Positions 27,452 through 37,051 of a DNA stretch of 64,000 bases are shown here, piece by piece. A program made the translations under genes and the position numbers. The DNA comes from UBA7703 sp963667195 (GTDB lineage Bacteria; Bacillota; Clostridia; Christensenellales; CAG-138), in NCBI GenBank assembly GCA_963667195.1, contig OY762962.1:1116001-1180000 (forward strand), written 5' to 3'. Under the pieces are notes generated by a model. The model saw only the letters and a list, made by a program, of their open reading frames with translations, did not search any database and was not told the origin of the DNA. Each line of letters opens with the position of its first letter. Position 1 is the stretch's first letter.

Positions 27452-28144
27452 TTACGACAGCAGGTCTCCCTGATGCGCGACCAAGGTTGCGTCGAACACG
27501 CCAGGCACACGCAGGAACTTGTCGACAAAGTCCGTGTCGCTCTCGCGGATGCGCAGCTCGATGGTGAGCTCGATGCCGTCGTGCTGGACGGTCTTGCTCT
27601 TGATGTGCGCCTTGGGCAGCTGACGGATCAAGCCCTTGATCTGCTGGCTTGCGCGGTCGTCAAAGTGCAGAATGAGCAGGTACGGCATGGTGCTGCTGCC
27701 CTTGACCGAGGTGATGATGACCATGATCACGCCGATGACCAGCGCGCCGATGAGGCCGACATCCACAAACCCCGCGCCGAGCGCGAGGCCTTCGCCCACC
27801 GCCCAGAACATGTACACCGTGTCGATCGGGTCCTTGATCGCCGTTCTGAAACGCACGATGGACAGCGCGCCGACCATGCCCAGAGAGAGCGTCAGGTTTG
27901 AGCTGATGAGCATGATGACCATCGAGGACACCATTGTGAGCAAGATCAGGCTCAGGTTGAACGAGCGCGAGTACACAACCCCCGCGAACGTCTTCTTGTA
28001 GATAAAATACAGGAATGCGCCGATCCCCAGCGCGATGACCAGCGTCAGGATCACCTGCAGGGGATTGAGCGTGCTCGAAAACAGGTCCTTGATGCTGAAT
28101 GCATTGGTCAGGGATTCCCCCTCCGCGCGCAGAAAATGGTTCAT
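27452..28144 (-). CDS. DUF4956 family membrane protein
   Basis: 230 residues: four membrane helices in the first 160, then a soluble alpha/beta domain. The SLGMVGALSIVRFRTAIKDP block is the DUF4956 signature. The family is found beside VTC-domain and CotH genes, as it is here, and is thought to work with the polyphosphate polymerase at the membrane; its exact role is unknown. Last gene of the operon, with its own terminator. Confidence 0.9.
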   Translation of the reverse strand: MNHFLRAEGESLTNAFSIKDLFSSTLNPLQVILTLVIALGIGAFLYFIYKKTFAGVVYSRSFNLSLILLTMVSSMVIMLISSNLTLSLGMVGALSIVRFRTAIKDPIDTVYMFWAVGEGLALGAGFVDVGLIGALVIGVIMVIITSVKGSSTMPYLLILHFDDRASQQIKGLIRQLPKAHIKSKTVQHDGIELTIELRIRESDTDFVDKFLRVPGVFDATLVAHQGDLLS

Positions 28145-28209
28145 ACGTTACCTCCTAAACATCATCCTGATGCAAAAAATCGTCGTGCGCTCTTGCGCGA
28201 AAACCCGGG

Positions 28210-28923
28210 TTAAAACTCGTATTGGCGGCAGAAGACATATTTGCTGGCTGCCGTGCGTTCCGCGGCGCCGAGCGTCAGGAGCTCCTGCACATACTGCGGC
28301 AGGCTCTCGTTGAACTTGACCTCGAGAATCATGCAGTTCTTCAAATCCCACACAGGATAGGTGATCACGTTCGGATTGAACAAATCCGTGTTGCGCATAG
28401 CGGTGCGGATGTTTTTATCAAACGTGATGCGCACATCCTCCGCGGGAAATACATAAGGTTCCCGCGTGTAGTCCACAAGCACCTTCGGGCGCAAGTGGTT
28501 TGCGAGGAATATCCCGTAGAACTGCATCGCAAAGGGACTGTCGTTGTGCTTGAGGCACTCAAGTTTGCCGCGTACGATCTCGTCGCAATCCTGCCGGGAG
28601 AGGGACACGCTGTCCTTCTTGATGTATTGCCCTTCCTTATGCTTGCGCTCGAGCTTGATCGTGTCGTCCTTCATGTTGTAGATGCGGATGCGGAATTTAT
28701 CGCGCGAGCCCACGCCGCTGGATTTTTCCCAGAGCGCGGTATCGAACGGATCGTCAAAATACAAACTGCGGATGAAATACTCCCCGCCGTTGATGGAGGC
28801 ATTGTAATCCTGCTTGAGGCACGCATGGATGCGCTTGCTCAAGAGCTGATGCTCTCCCTCGGAGATGACGTATTTCAATTCGTGCCGGTACTGCTTGCCG
28901 GGAAGCGCTTGTTTAGCCGCCAT
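28210..28923 (-). CDS. VTC-domain polyphosphate polymerase
   Basis: 237 residues. The VTC fold makes polyphosphate from nucleotides inside a tunnel lined with basic residues. Seen: YRHELKYVI, IRSLYFDD, KFRIRIYN and KLERKHKEGQYIKKDS, the basic strands that hold phosphate. Start M4 (28923) is preferred, as GGAAG lies 9 bases upstream; it overlaps the end of the CotH gene by 11 bases, which points to coupled translation. Alternative: a VTC-fold protein with another triphosphate substrate. Confidence 0.9.
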   Translation of the reverse strand: MAAKQALPGKQYRHELKYVISEGEHQLLSKRIHACLKQDYNASINGGEYFIRSLYFDDPFDTALWEKSSGVGSRDKFRIRIYNMKDDTIKLERKHKEGQYIKKDSVSLSRQDCDEIVRGKLECLKHNDSPFAMQFYGIFLANHLRPKVLVDYTREPYVFPAEDVRITFDKNIRTAMRNTDLFNPNVITYPVWDLKNCMILEVKFNESLPQYVQELLTLGAAERTAASKYVFCRQYEF

Positions 28924-31900
28924 TTGTTGCATCTTCCAGTTTTGATGTGCGACCGAAGAGTGTATTCATCTCCGAGTCGCTGAGGCTGAAATACGCTTGC
29001 ACATACTTCAGCGCGTAATCCTGATAGTTATCCGCATATTTACGGATGTTATTGCAGTGATCCTGCCAGGAGGAATAGTTCTGACCGTCCCAGAGGTCAA
29101 CGTTGTACTTCATCTCTTCCGAGATGTTGCCCTGGAGGCGATCCACCATCGCGTTGATCTTCTCCGGCGTGTACACGTCGTTGATCATCAGCGCGACCTT
29201 TTCGAGGAACATCTGCCGGAACGTGCTGTTTTGCAGCAGCGCGCGGATGAGCACCGTGGAGGCGGCTTTCGAGTTGCCGTGTCCTTCCGGATCGAAATAC
29301 CGGCTGAAGAAATCCCGACGATAGCCGCTCGAATATTGGTCCTCGCGGTTGTCGTCCCGGTTCATCGCCCAGCAGAAGTCGTAGAAGATCCAGCGCCACT
29401 TGTTGTCGTATTCCGCGCTTCTCCAATACTTGATGTTCGCGGAGTCCGTGTTGCCGACGATGATCTCGGCCGCGACATAGGTCGCGTAGTTCTCCGTATC
29501 CATCATCGTGCAGATGTGGTCATAGTTGGCGGAGTCGCTCAGGTCGTGGCTGCCCGCCCATTCGACCATGTCGGTGTAATCCTGCCAGCCGTTACCCGCG
29601 AGCACACAATTCTGGTTGCCGTTACCAAACAGCAGATCGACCGATTTCGGATTGGAAAGATGGAATCGCTCCGCAACAAAGTGCTCGGTGATCTTCTCCA
29701 TGAAATCGTACACGCCCCAGTATTTGCCGTCGAGCAGCACGACCACCTGTTTGTGCGCCTGCACGACGACCGCACGCTCCGGTGGAAGGCCGGTGTTGCC
29801 TTCCTCGAACAGAGTCGTGATGACATTATCGCGGATATGGCTATACGTTGCATCCTGTCCGCTTGCGCGAAGAATCAGCGACTTATAGCTCTGGATGTCC
29901 CGATTTTCAAAGAATGGGTAGTTGAACATCGCGTCGCCGTACGCGCCGCGCGCGATCAGCGCAAGACCCTTTTGCTCGCCAAAGCGGGAGAACTGGCCCT
30001 GAATCTGAATGGCTCCGTCGCCGCTGTAGAGCGTCTTGCCGTTCGTGTCGATGTAGTCAAAGTGTACATCGCGCTCCCAGGTTCTGCCGAGCGGATCGGG
30101 ATGCGACTTGCGCTGCGCCCAGAAGTTCAGCAGGTTCCAGTTGGGATCGGTATTCAAAACCCTGGTCTGCAGCGGGTCTGTCCCCACGCCGGTCGCTTCC
30201 GCATACGCGCTGCCCGCCACATAGATGCCGATATCCGGGTCCCAGATATTCTTCGGGTCGGTGATGATGCTGATGATCGGCAGCGTGAACTTGTGGCTTT
30301 GCACCGTGCTTTCGCCGGTGTAGATGATGTAGGTCTGGCTGACGGTGTCGCTGCCGTTATAGCCGCTCTGAAACGAGCGGAAGCGGAGCAGCGTGGTTTG
30401 GCTCACCGAAATCGGGCCGTTATAACGTGTGCTGGATTCCAGCGGAACCGTGCCGTCCGTGGTATACGTGACCGTGCAGCCACTCGGCACCTCGACGCTG
30501 ACGCTCTGCGCGCTGTCAAACGCGCCGCCGGGTGTCGTAATCTTCGGCTCCTCCGCATAGCCCGCCATACCCGCGCCGTTCGCCTCGTTGGGCGTCGGCT
30601 TGGAGTAGAACAGGAGGCTTGCGTCCGTGCGCCCGTAGCTGACATCCGCGTGTCCTTTCGGTACGAGCAATTTATCCAGCAGCGTACCGTCCGGCTGAAA
30701 GAGAAAAACGACGCCGCCCTCCGAGGAGATGCGGAAGTTCGTTTCTAGATTATTTTTTTTTTGCGCGTCGGAAACGTTCTTCCCCGACGCCAGAACCGTT
30801 AAATATTCGCCCGCATCGAGCGTTACGTCGGGAAACACCCACTTCGCGGGGTTCTTCGCGTTGTTGCTCAACGCGTACCCCGCCAGCGAGATGGGTGAGC
30901 TCGTTGTGTTATGAATCTCAACCCAATCATAATACTCGCCGTCCGGCTGCTTGAGATACGAAACGTTTGCGTTGAGCACCTCGGAGATGACGATATTGCC
31001 CTTGCCAAACGAGAGGGTCTTCATGAACGCCTCAAGCCCCGCGTTGTTGTTCGTATAGCCCGGCGTCGGTTGAGCGGAGGTAGACCATTCGCCCGTGCCG
31101 TCGGGATTGCGCGCGAAGCTGATATCCGTGCCCGCGCGGGTATAGTCGTATTGATCCAGAATCTTGCCGGATGGCGTGGAGAACACCACGCTCTCCGCAT
31201 AGGCGGCAAGCCCGAACGGGGCTTCGATCTTATCGGAACCCTCCGGCGTCTCTCTGCCGGTACAGTAGATCAAGAGGACTCCATTTGCGGCAATCTTCGT
31301 TCCCGCGGGCAGCGTATACTTCAGCGGCTGGGTCGGCGTATCGGAGATGCCGTATCCGCTGAGGTCAACCTCCACGCCGGTGGTGTTGTATAGCTCGATC
31401 CAGTCGCAATACGCGCCGTCCGGGCCGACCAGCGTCGAGGCATTGCTGGGCATAAACTCATTGATGAAAACGCCGACCGACTGATCCGCGGAGGCGGACA
31501 GCGTCGCGAGATATTCCTTTGCGCCATCGTCCGTGTTCGGGTATCCGGGGCTGGGCTGCATCTCTTTCCAAATCGTGGTGTCATCCGCGCTGCGCCCAAG
31601 CGAATAACCGCTTGTCACGGGTTTGAGCTGGATGCTGTCCACCATCTTGCCGGAGGTATTGGAGAGAATCACGTCATCCGAAGCGGAGAGCTTAAAGGGC
31701 GTGTGCATCTTTCCGCGCGTGGGGTCCCCGCTGCAGAATACGACAAGATACCCGCGGGCAGGCAGCACAGAACCCTCGGGGAATGTCCACTTCGCGGCGG
31801 AGATGAGCTTGTCGGTCAGTCCGTAGCCGGAGATGTCCAGCGGAGAATCGGTGTTGTTGTACACCTCGATCCAATCCGGAAAATCCCCGGTTTCGTCCGG

Positions 31901-32077
31901 CACGGAACCCTTGTTGCTCGACATGACCTCGTTGATTTCCACCAAGCCGAGGTCTGCGTTGTCAACCTTCCCGCCGCCTTTTGTTAAGTAAAGAATGAGC
32001 GCAACGGCACATACGGCAAGCAATATCGTCACGAGCAGCTTACGCGCGCCGGATGCTCTCCTTCTTCTATTCGCCAT
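28913..32077 (-). CDS. CotH-family kinase with three lamin-tail domains
   Basis: 1054 residues. A membrane anchor (13-31) is followed by three lamin-tail domains (about 42-180, 200-345 and 360-500), each with the INE/ISE...DW-E-N...GY core. A chitobiase-like beta domain follows (510-590, with VTYTTDGTVP), and then the CotH domain (595-1010) with RDNVITTLFEEG, LLDGKYWGVYDFMEKI and a DFCWAMNRDDN block. CotH proteins are secreted protein kinases related to spore-coat CotH. AAAGGAG lies 9 bases before the ATG at 32077. A run of ten A residues in the coding strand lies near codon 440. Heads an operon with VTC and DUF4956. Confidence 0.9.
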   Translation of the reverse strand: MANRRRRASGARKLLVTILLAVCAVALILYLTKGGGKVDNADLGLVEINEVMSSNKGSVPDETGDFPDWIEVYNNTDSPLDISGYGLTDKLISAAKWTFPEGSVLPARGYLVVFCSGDPTRGKMHTPFKLSASDDVILSNTSGKMVDSIQLKPVTSGYSLGRSADDTTIWKEMQPSPGYPNTDDGAKEYLATLSASADQSVGVFINEFMPSNASTLVGPDGAYCDWIELYNTTGVEVDLSGYGISDTPTQPLKYTLPAGTKIAANGVLLIYCTGRETPEGSDKIEAPFGLAAYAESVVFSTPSGKILDQYDYTRAGTDISFARNPDGTGEWSTSAQPTPGYTNNNAGLEAFMKTLSFGKGNIVISEVLNANVSYLKQPDGEYYDWVEIHNTTSSPISLAGYALSNNAKNPAKWVFPDVTLDAGEYLTVLASGKNVSDAQKKNNLETNFRISSEGGVVFLFQPDGTLLDKLLVPKGHADVSYGRTDASLLFYSKPTPNEANGAGMAGYAEEPKITTPGGAFDSAQSVSVEVPSGCTVTYTTDGTVPLESSTRYNGPISVSQTTLLRFRSFQSGYNGSDTVSQTYIIYTGESTVQSHKFTLPIISIITDPKNIWDPDIGIYVAGSAYAEATGVGTDPLQTRVLNTDPNWNLLNFWAQRKSHPDPLGRTWERDVHFDYIDTNGKTLYSGDGAIQIQGQFSRFGEQKGLALIARGAYGDAMFNYPFFENRDIQSYKSLILRASGQDATYSHIRDNVITTLFEEGNTGLPPERAVVVQAHKQVVVLLDGKYWGVYDFMEKITEHFVAERFHLSNPKSVDLLFGNGNQNCVLAGNGWQDYTDMVEWAGSHDLSDSANYDHICTMMDTENYATYVAAEIIVGNTDSANIKYWRSAEYDNKWRWIFYDFCWAMNRDDNREDQYSSGYRRDFFSRYFDPEGHGNSKAASTVLIRALLQNSTFRQMFLEKVALMINDVYTPEKINAMVDRLQGNISEEMKYNVDLWDGQNYSSWQDHCNNIRKYADNYQDYALKYVQAYFSLSDSEMNTLFGRTSKLEDATNGG

Positions 32078-32127
32078 GAATCGGTACTCCTTTCGCAAAA
32101 CCGCGGGTGAGCAATTTTGCAACGTCT

Positions 32128-32156
32128 AGTGTACCATAAGCCCGTCGCCGTGCCAA
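32128..32156 (-). promoter_or_regulatory. Promoter of the CotH operon
   Basis: Minus-strand TTGGCA (32151-32156), 17 bases, TACACT (32128-32133) with extended TGG. Confidence 0.8.
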
Positions 32157-32254
32157 TGATGCCCCATGATTATTCACAAAATCTCCGAAATATCAACGTA
32201 ATCGTTCCACAAGCTGGTTTTTAGCCGATTCTGCGCTTTCGCGTGATTTAAGGC

Positions 32255-32707
32255 TTATAAAACGCCGAGCAGAACCACCGCGACAGCCAGCGCAACGCCG
32301 AGAAACACGCCCCCGAGAATGATGAACACGCGGGAGATGGTCTTCATCTGGCGCGCGTCCTCTTCGATAAAGACGCGCCCGATCTGCTGCGGATCGTAAT
32401 ACACACCCACGCTCTGGCCCACGAGTAGGTTGCTGTTGCCGGAGTAGGTAGAGACATACTGCATGGGCTTTCCGTCGATGAGAAAGCTATACACCGCGCG
32501 AAGACCCGTATTGCCAAACTGCGTCTGCATGGCGCTGACCGTGCCCTCGGTATAGGCGGTGCATTGGCTGCGCTTATGCTCGATCGAGCCGTTGAACGAA
32601 AGCCCGACGATCAGGAAGATCAATCCAAGCAAGCCAAACGTGCCGGAGAAGATCATCGTAAACAGCTGGGCGAATGTGACGCTTGTATCGGGAATCATCA
32701 TGGTCAT
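32255..32707 (-). CDS. DUF3592-like membrane protein
   Basis: 150 residues: a membrane helix near 15-37, an extracytoplasmic beta domain with TEGTVSAMQTQF and VGVYYDPQQIGRVFIEED, and a C-terminal helix (127-148). The strand-YDP-P-x-G pattern is that of DUF3592 proteins, whose role is unknown. GGAGAAA precedes the ATG. It starts 32 bases after rarA stops, so the two may be co-transcribed. Confidence 0.75.
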   Translation of the reverse strand: MTMMIPDTSVTFAQLFTMIFSGTFGLLGLIFLIVGLSFNGSIEHKRSQCTAYTEGTVSAMQTQFGNTGLRAVYSFLIDGKPMQYVSTYSGNSNLLVGQSVGVYYDPQQIGRVFIEEDARQMKTISRVFIILGGVFLGVALAVAVVLLGVL

Positions 32708-32739
32708 ATCGTTTCTCCAATCGACGCGTGTGCGTCGCG

Positions 32740-34131
32740 TTAGTCTTCGGTCTTATCCGGCGAAAGCGGTTCGCCCTTTCGGAGCTTCTCTCTCTTCTGG
32801 TGGTTTTCGAGAATCTTCGCTTCCTGTCCCTGGTCGGATGGCGTATAGTATTGCCTGCCTTTCAGCGAAGGCGGCATATATTCCTGCTTGACCCAGTGAC
32901 CGGGAAAATCGTGCGGGTAGAGATATCCTTTTCCGTGGCCTAGCTTGCCAGCTCCCGCAAACGACGTATCCCGGAGGTACACCGGCACCGGCTCGTCAAA
33001 GCTCGTCTCCGCGTCCGCAGAAGCACCCATCAGCGCGGTCACCACGCTGTTGCTCTTGGGTGATTCGCAGATGAAGATGATCGCCTGCGTCAAAGAAAGC
33101 CGCGCCTCCGGAAGACCGATGTGCTCCAGCGCGTCCGCCGCGGCGACCGCCTGCACCATCGCCTGCGGGTTGGCGAGCCCAACGTCCTCGCTCGCGTGCG
33201 CGATGAGACGCCGCGCGATGATGCGCGGATCGACGCCCGCGTACAATAGCCGCGTGAACCACGCGATGGCCGCGTCCGAATCCCCGCCGCGGAGGGATTT
33301 GCAAAACGCCGAAAGCATGTCGTAAAACAGCTGTTCGTCGCACTTGATCACTTTTTTCTGGCTGGATTCCGCGGCGATCTCGCGCGTGATGCGGATTTCC
33401 CCCGCCTCGTCCTCCGATGTGGTGAGCACCGCGAGCTCCAGCGCGTTGAGGGCGTTTCGGCAGTCTCCGTTTGCAATCGCGGAGATGGTGTGGAGCGCCT
33501 CTTCCTCCAGCATGACCGACAGTTTGCCGAATCCGCGCTCCTCGTCCTTGAGCGCATGCAGAATCGCCTGCTCGACATCCTCGTTTGTCAGCGGATAAAA
33601 CTGAAATACGCGGCAGCGCGAGACGATTGCGCTCGTCATCGCGATCATCGGGTTCTCCGTCGTGGAACCGATGAAGCGGATCACGCCCTTTTCCAACGCG
33701 GGTAACAGCGAGTCGCTCTGCGTCTTGTTCCAGCGGTGGCACTCGTCCAGCAGCAGATAGGTCGGCTGGCGGTAGAGCCGGAGACGCTGCTCCGCCTCGT
33801 CCACGATGGCGCGGAGTTCCTTGACCCCCGCCGTGACGGCGTTGAGCTTCACAAACGCGCCGCCGGTTGCGTTGGCAACGATGGCGGCAAGCGTGGTCTT
33901 TCCCGTGCCCGGTGGGCCGAAGAAGATCGATGATTGCAGCCGGTCGGTCAGGATTGCGCGGCGAAGGAGCTTGCCTTCGCCTACGATGTGCTTTTGCCCG
34001 ATGAACTCATCGAGCGTGCGCGGGCGCATGCGATCCGCAAGCGGAGCGTTTTCATCTATTTGTTTTTGAAATAAATCTTCCATTCTAATGATCGTATTGT
34101 TGATCGAATCGTCGGTCGGTTTCTGTTCCAT
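32740..34131 (-). CDS. rarA: Replication-associated recombination ATPase RarA (MgsA)
   Basis: Up to 463 residues. A clamp-loader-like AAA+ ATPase that acts at stalled forks. Seen: PLADRMRPRTLDEFIGQ, Walker A GPPGTGKTT, Walker B LLLDECHRWNKTQSD, sensor GSTTENP and the C-terminal tetramerisation region with RRLIAHASEDVGLANPQA. The start is uncertain: M17 (34083, MEDLFQK) fits the family, while the listed ATG adds 16 residues; neither has a good ribosome site. Confidence 0.93.
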   Translation of the reverse strand: MEQKPTDDSINNTIIRMEDLFQKQIDENAPLADRMRPRTLDEFIGQKHIVGEGKLLRRAILTDRLQSSIFFGPPGTGKTTLAAIVANATGGAFVKLNAVTAGVKELRAIVDEAEQRLRLYRQPTYLLLDECHRWNKTQSDSLLPALEKGVIRFIGSTTENPMIAMTSAIVSRCRVFQFYPLTNEDVEQAILHALKDEERGFGKLSVMLEEEALHTISAIANGDCRNALNALELAVLTTSEDEAGEIRITREIAAESSQKKVIKCDEQLFYDMLSAFCKSLRGGDSDAAIAWFTRLLYAGVDPRIIARRLIAHASEDVGLANPQAMVQAVAAADALEHIGLPEARLSLTQAIIFICESPKSNSVVTALMGASADAETSFDEPVPVYLRDTSFAGAGKLGHGKGYLYPHDFPGHWVKQEYMPPSLKGRQYYTPSDQGQEAKILENHQKREKLRKGEPLSPDKTED

Positions 34132-34198
34132 TCACGCCGGATTGCGCGAACCCGTATTCATGATACACGAATCCAGCAAAAAAGATAGTCCCCCGCGT

Positions 34199-35278
34199 TT
34201 ACGGCAGCTCGCGGATGGCGAGTATGTCGCTGACCGATCTGCCGTCGCGAAACGGCACGTTCAATACGCCGTCCCGTGCGAGCAGCACGCTGGACTGTCC
34301 GCCATCCATATTATAGGCACGAGTCATGCCGAGATCGGCGCAAAGCTGGGAAAGCTGCATCATCGTCATGCCGGCAGACGCGCCCGATCGCCCGTCCACG
34401 GTGATAAACGCGTAGTGGCCGGGTTCATAGTAGCCCAGCGCCGTGCGCGGGTTTTCCGGCTGAACGCGGCTTTGGAATTTGGTCTTGGGTTGTCCGTTCT
34501 CATCCAGCAGCGCCGGCCCGAACACCCAGGTTTGATAGGCGTTCATCGCGGCAAGCGCGTCTTTGGTCAAGGTATTGTGATCGTAGGTCATGAGCACGCC
34601 GTCGCTCTGCAGCACGGCGATGTCCCAGTCCTTCGTAACACGATCCAGGTAGGTCGTTCCGTTTCGCACCACGGGGCCAAAGAGGTGAATCGAGTAAAAA
34701 TCACCGTTCATGGCGACGATCCCGCCATCGACCGTATCGAAGATATCGCGAACGGAATGCACCCTTCCGCGATACTTTTCGCCGCCAAACGCGGTGACAA
34801 AGCACGACAGATCCTGCACATAGATATCAGCAACGTGGTAGTTGCTGTTCTCCATGCGCCCGGAGAGGATCTTGACGGAGACGTTTTCGCTCTTGTAGTT
34901 GCCCATGCCATCGTCGAGCGTGCCCGTATACGAAAACCGGTCAAAGAGCTTTTCGTCGCAAAGTCCGCTGGACACCCGCTCGCCAAACGCGACCCAGTCC
35001 GAGATTCCGCCGCAGGCATATAGCAGCGCCGCGCGTGCATCCACGCCGTCCACCTGCCCGTTTCGCGTGAAGTCCAGTTCCGGTTGCGTATCCTCCGAGA
35101 TTTTTGCAAACGCGATGCCGCGAAGCATTTGCGCCGCATCCGCCGCAGTCGTCGCCAAATCGCCATTGAGGTCGCCCAAAAAAGGCGCTTTCTCCATGGC
35201 CAGCGTCGAGACGGGACAAAGCGCCGCGATCAGAAGCAGTATGCTTGATATCAGAGGAAGGATGGTTCGTTTCTTCAT
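34199..35278 (-). CDS. Secreted phosphodiester glycosidase with dockerin-like repeat
   Basis: 359 residues with a signal peptide (1-27). Residues 33-90 hold two 12-residue Ca loops with dockerin spacing: D36-x-N38-x-D40...D47 and D69-x-T71-x-N73...D80, each followed by a helix. The rest is the NAGPA-type domain: VFGPALL, YYEPGHYAFITVDGR and YNMDGGQSSVL. The dockerin family docks to cohesins on a scaffold protein; none is in this window. The ribosome site is poor. The gene stands alone between rarA and a divergent GT4 gene. Confidence 0.85.
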   Translation of the reverse strand: MKKRTILPLISSILLLIAALCPVSTLAMEKAPFLGDLNGDLATTAADAAQMLRGIAFAKISEDTQPELDFTRNGQVDGVDARAALLYACGGISDWVAFGERVSSGLCDEKLFDRFSYTGTLDDGMGNYKSENVSVKILSGRMENSNYHVADIYVQDLSCFVTAFGGEKYRGRVHSVRDIFDTVDGGIVAMNGDFYSIHLFGPVVRNGTTYLDRVTKDWDIAVLQSDGVLMTYDHNTLTKDALAAMNAYQTWVFGPALLDENGQPKTKFQSRVQPENPRTALGYYEPGHYAFITVDGRSGASAGMTMMQLSQLCADLGMTRAYNMDGGQSSVLLARDGVLNVPFRDGRSVSDILAIRELP

Positions 35279-35418
35279 GTCCGGTCAACCATTCTCGTTT
35301 GATGCCTCCGGCTTGCGTTGGAATGAGGATGCGGGGGGTTAAACGCGCCTTGTGTCACAATAGTTCACATCCCGGCGCGAAAACCTTGGCAAACATCATA
35401 ACACGTTTTCGGGCGATA

Positions 35419-35427
35419 TGGTAGAAT
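35419..35427 (+). promoter_or_regulatory. Extended -10 promoter of the GT4 gene
   Basis: TGGTAGAAT about 115 bases before the start codon; no -35 at the normal distance. Confidence 0.5.
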
Positions 35428-35542
35428 GATCGTATCAAATGCACCTGCATGAGATGGCACGGCAACTGCCGCGCACACACACGCTGTGCGTTCCCCCGAC
35501 AGATCAAAACCGAACAACCGATGGAAAGGCGTGCTCATTTTC

Positions 35543-36718
35543 ATGAAGATAGGACAGTTTAGCGATTCCTTCCTGCCGATTGTCGACGGCGTTGGCCGCG
35601 TAGTCTACAACTACGCAACTGCGCTCTCCCGCTGCGGCGAGGAGTGCTATGTGATTGCCCCGATGGCGGACACCGGCTATCGTGGAGGCTACCCCTTTGA
35701 GCTGGTGGACTTTATCAGCCGGGAGCTGCCGCGGCAGAAGCAATACAGCACCGGCATTCCACAGCTGGACTCGCACTACGACGCGCGCATGCGGGATGTT
35801 CCGCTGGACATCGTACACGCGCACTCTCCCTTCATCGCGGGACTTGAGGCGCAGCGCCTCGCGCGCAGGCGCGGAATCCCGCTCATCGGGATGTTCCACT
35901 CGCGCTATTACGACGATTTTTATCAGATTATGGGCACGGAGATGCTCGCAAACCTCGCGGTTGCCACCATCGTCAGCTTCTATCAGCGCTGCGACGAGGT
36001 ATGGACGGTGAGCCAAAGCTCGAAGGAGACGCTCTACGACTACGGCTATGTCGGCGACGTGGTCGTCATGCCAAACGGTACGCCGGACATCGACCCCAGC
36101 GAGGCGCGCGCAGCGTCGGCAAAGGAGCACTTCAACCTGCCGGACGAACCGATTCTGCTCTATTGCGGGCAGATGAACTGGAAGAAGAACATCCTGCGCA
36201 TCCTCGAAAGCTGCGCCTGCTATGCGCAGAGCGGAAAGCCTTTTACCCTCGTGCTCGCGGGTCAAGGGCCGGATGTGAAGTCGATCCACCAGAAGGTGGA
36301 CGAGCTGGGGCTGACGGATCGCGTCCGCTTCACGGGGCACATTACGGGAGAAGACGAGCTCTACGGACTTTACGAGAACGCGGATTTGTTCGTGTTCCCG
36401 TCGCTCTACGATACCTCCGGCATGGTGGTGCGCGAGGCCGCCGCGATGGGTACCCCAAGCGTCGTCGTGCGCGGTTGCGCGACCGCGGAGCCGATTCTCG
36501 ACCGCGAAAACGGATTTTTGTGCGAGGACACGACGGAGAGCCTTTGCCAGGTCATCGACGAGGCGCTGAGCAACCCGGAGACGACGCGAAATATCGGCGT
36601 GTCCGCGCGAAAGACGATCTATCTGTCTTGGGACGATATCGCAAAAGCCAGCATCGAGCGCTACGCCGCGCTGATTGAGAAAAACAGCAAAACCCCGAGA
36701 AAGACGATTTTGATCTAA
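35543..36718 (+). CDS. GT4 glycosyltransferase, diacylglycerol-glucosyltransferase-like
   Basis: 391 residues with a GT-B fold. The opening KIGQFSDSFLPIVDGVGRVV, the VHAHSPFIAGLEA loop and the C-terminal FVFPSLYDTSGMVVREAAAM match family 4 enzymes of the type that glucosylate diacylglycerol or transfer mannose to lipids. It acts at the inner face of the membrane on an NDP- or GDP-sugar; the acceptor is inferred. The ATG at 35543 gives the usual N-terminus; GGAAAGG is about 13 bases away. Upstream codons are open but are not conserved in look. Confidence 0.88.
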   Translation: MKIGQFSDSFLPIVDGVGRVVYNYATALSRCGEECYVIAPMADTGYRGGYPFELVDFISRELPRQKQYSTGIPQLDSHYDARMRDVPLDIVHAHSPFIAGLEAQRLARRRGIPLIGMFHSRYYDDFYQIMGTEMLANLAVATIVSFYQRCDEVWTVSQSSKETLYDYGYVGDVVVMPNGTPDIDPSEARAASAKEHFNLPDEPILLYCGQMNWKKNILRILESCACYAQSGKPFTLVLAGQGPDVKSIHQKVDELGLTDRVRFTGHITGEDELYGLYENADLFVFPSLYDTSGMVVREAAAMGTPSVVVRGCATAEPILDRENGFLCEDTTESLCQVIDEALSNPETTRNIGVSARKTIYLSWDDIAKASIERYAALIEKNSKTPRKTILI

Positions 36719-36729
36719 ACGTATCTAGC

Positions 36730-36757
36730 AAAAAACGGAGCCGCCGCTCCGTTTTTT
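36730..36757. terminator. Bidirectional terminator between GT4 and Smr genes
   Basis: CGGAGC (36736-36741) pairs with GCTCCG (36746-36751), flanked by A5 and T6 that extend the stem. Confidence 0.88.
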
Positions 36758-36763
36758 GTTTTC

Positions 36764-37021
36764 TTAAAGTTCCCGCAGGATCAGATCCGTTGCGCTTTCG
36801 GAGACGGCCTCCACCCGCAATACAAGCGGATGCGCGGCGTATTCCTGCCGCACCAGATCGCGAAGCGCCGTACCGTTGTGGTATCCGTGCACGACATGGA
36901 TGCGATAGACGCCCCGGCTTCGCCGAAGCTGCGCTTCCAGCGCGATCTTCGCCTGATATTGCGTTTTTCCGTGCAGGTCGAGCGTCACCGTGGAAGGCGT
37001 TGCTCCGGCAGGCTTTTGCAT
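36764..37021 (-). CDS. Stand-alone Smr domain protein
   Basis: 85 residues, the Smr fold alone: LDLHGKT near the N-terminus and VVHGYHNGTALRDLV in the middle. Smr domains of MutS2 and its relatives nick or bind branched DNA or stalled mRNA. The HG-x-G loop is present as HGYHNG, slightly altered from the common HGKGTG. It lies 30 bases after the acyltransferase stop, in the same direction. Confidence 0.85.
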   Translation of the reverse strand: MQKPAGATPSTVTLDLHGKTQYQAKIALEAQLRRSRGVYRIHVVHGYHNGTALRDLVRQEYAAHPLVLRVEAVSESATDLILREL

Positions 37022-37051
37022 GGCTCATTCCCCGTTTTCTTCGCTGAATCG

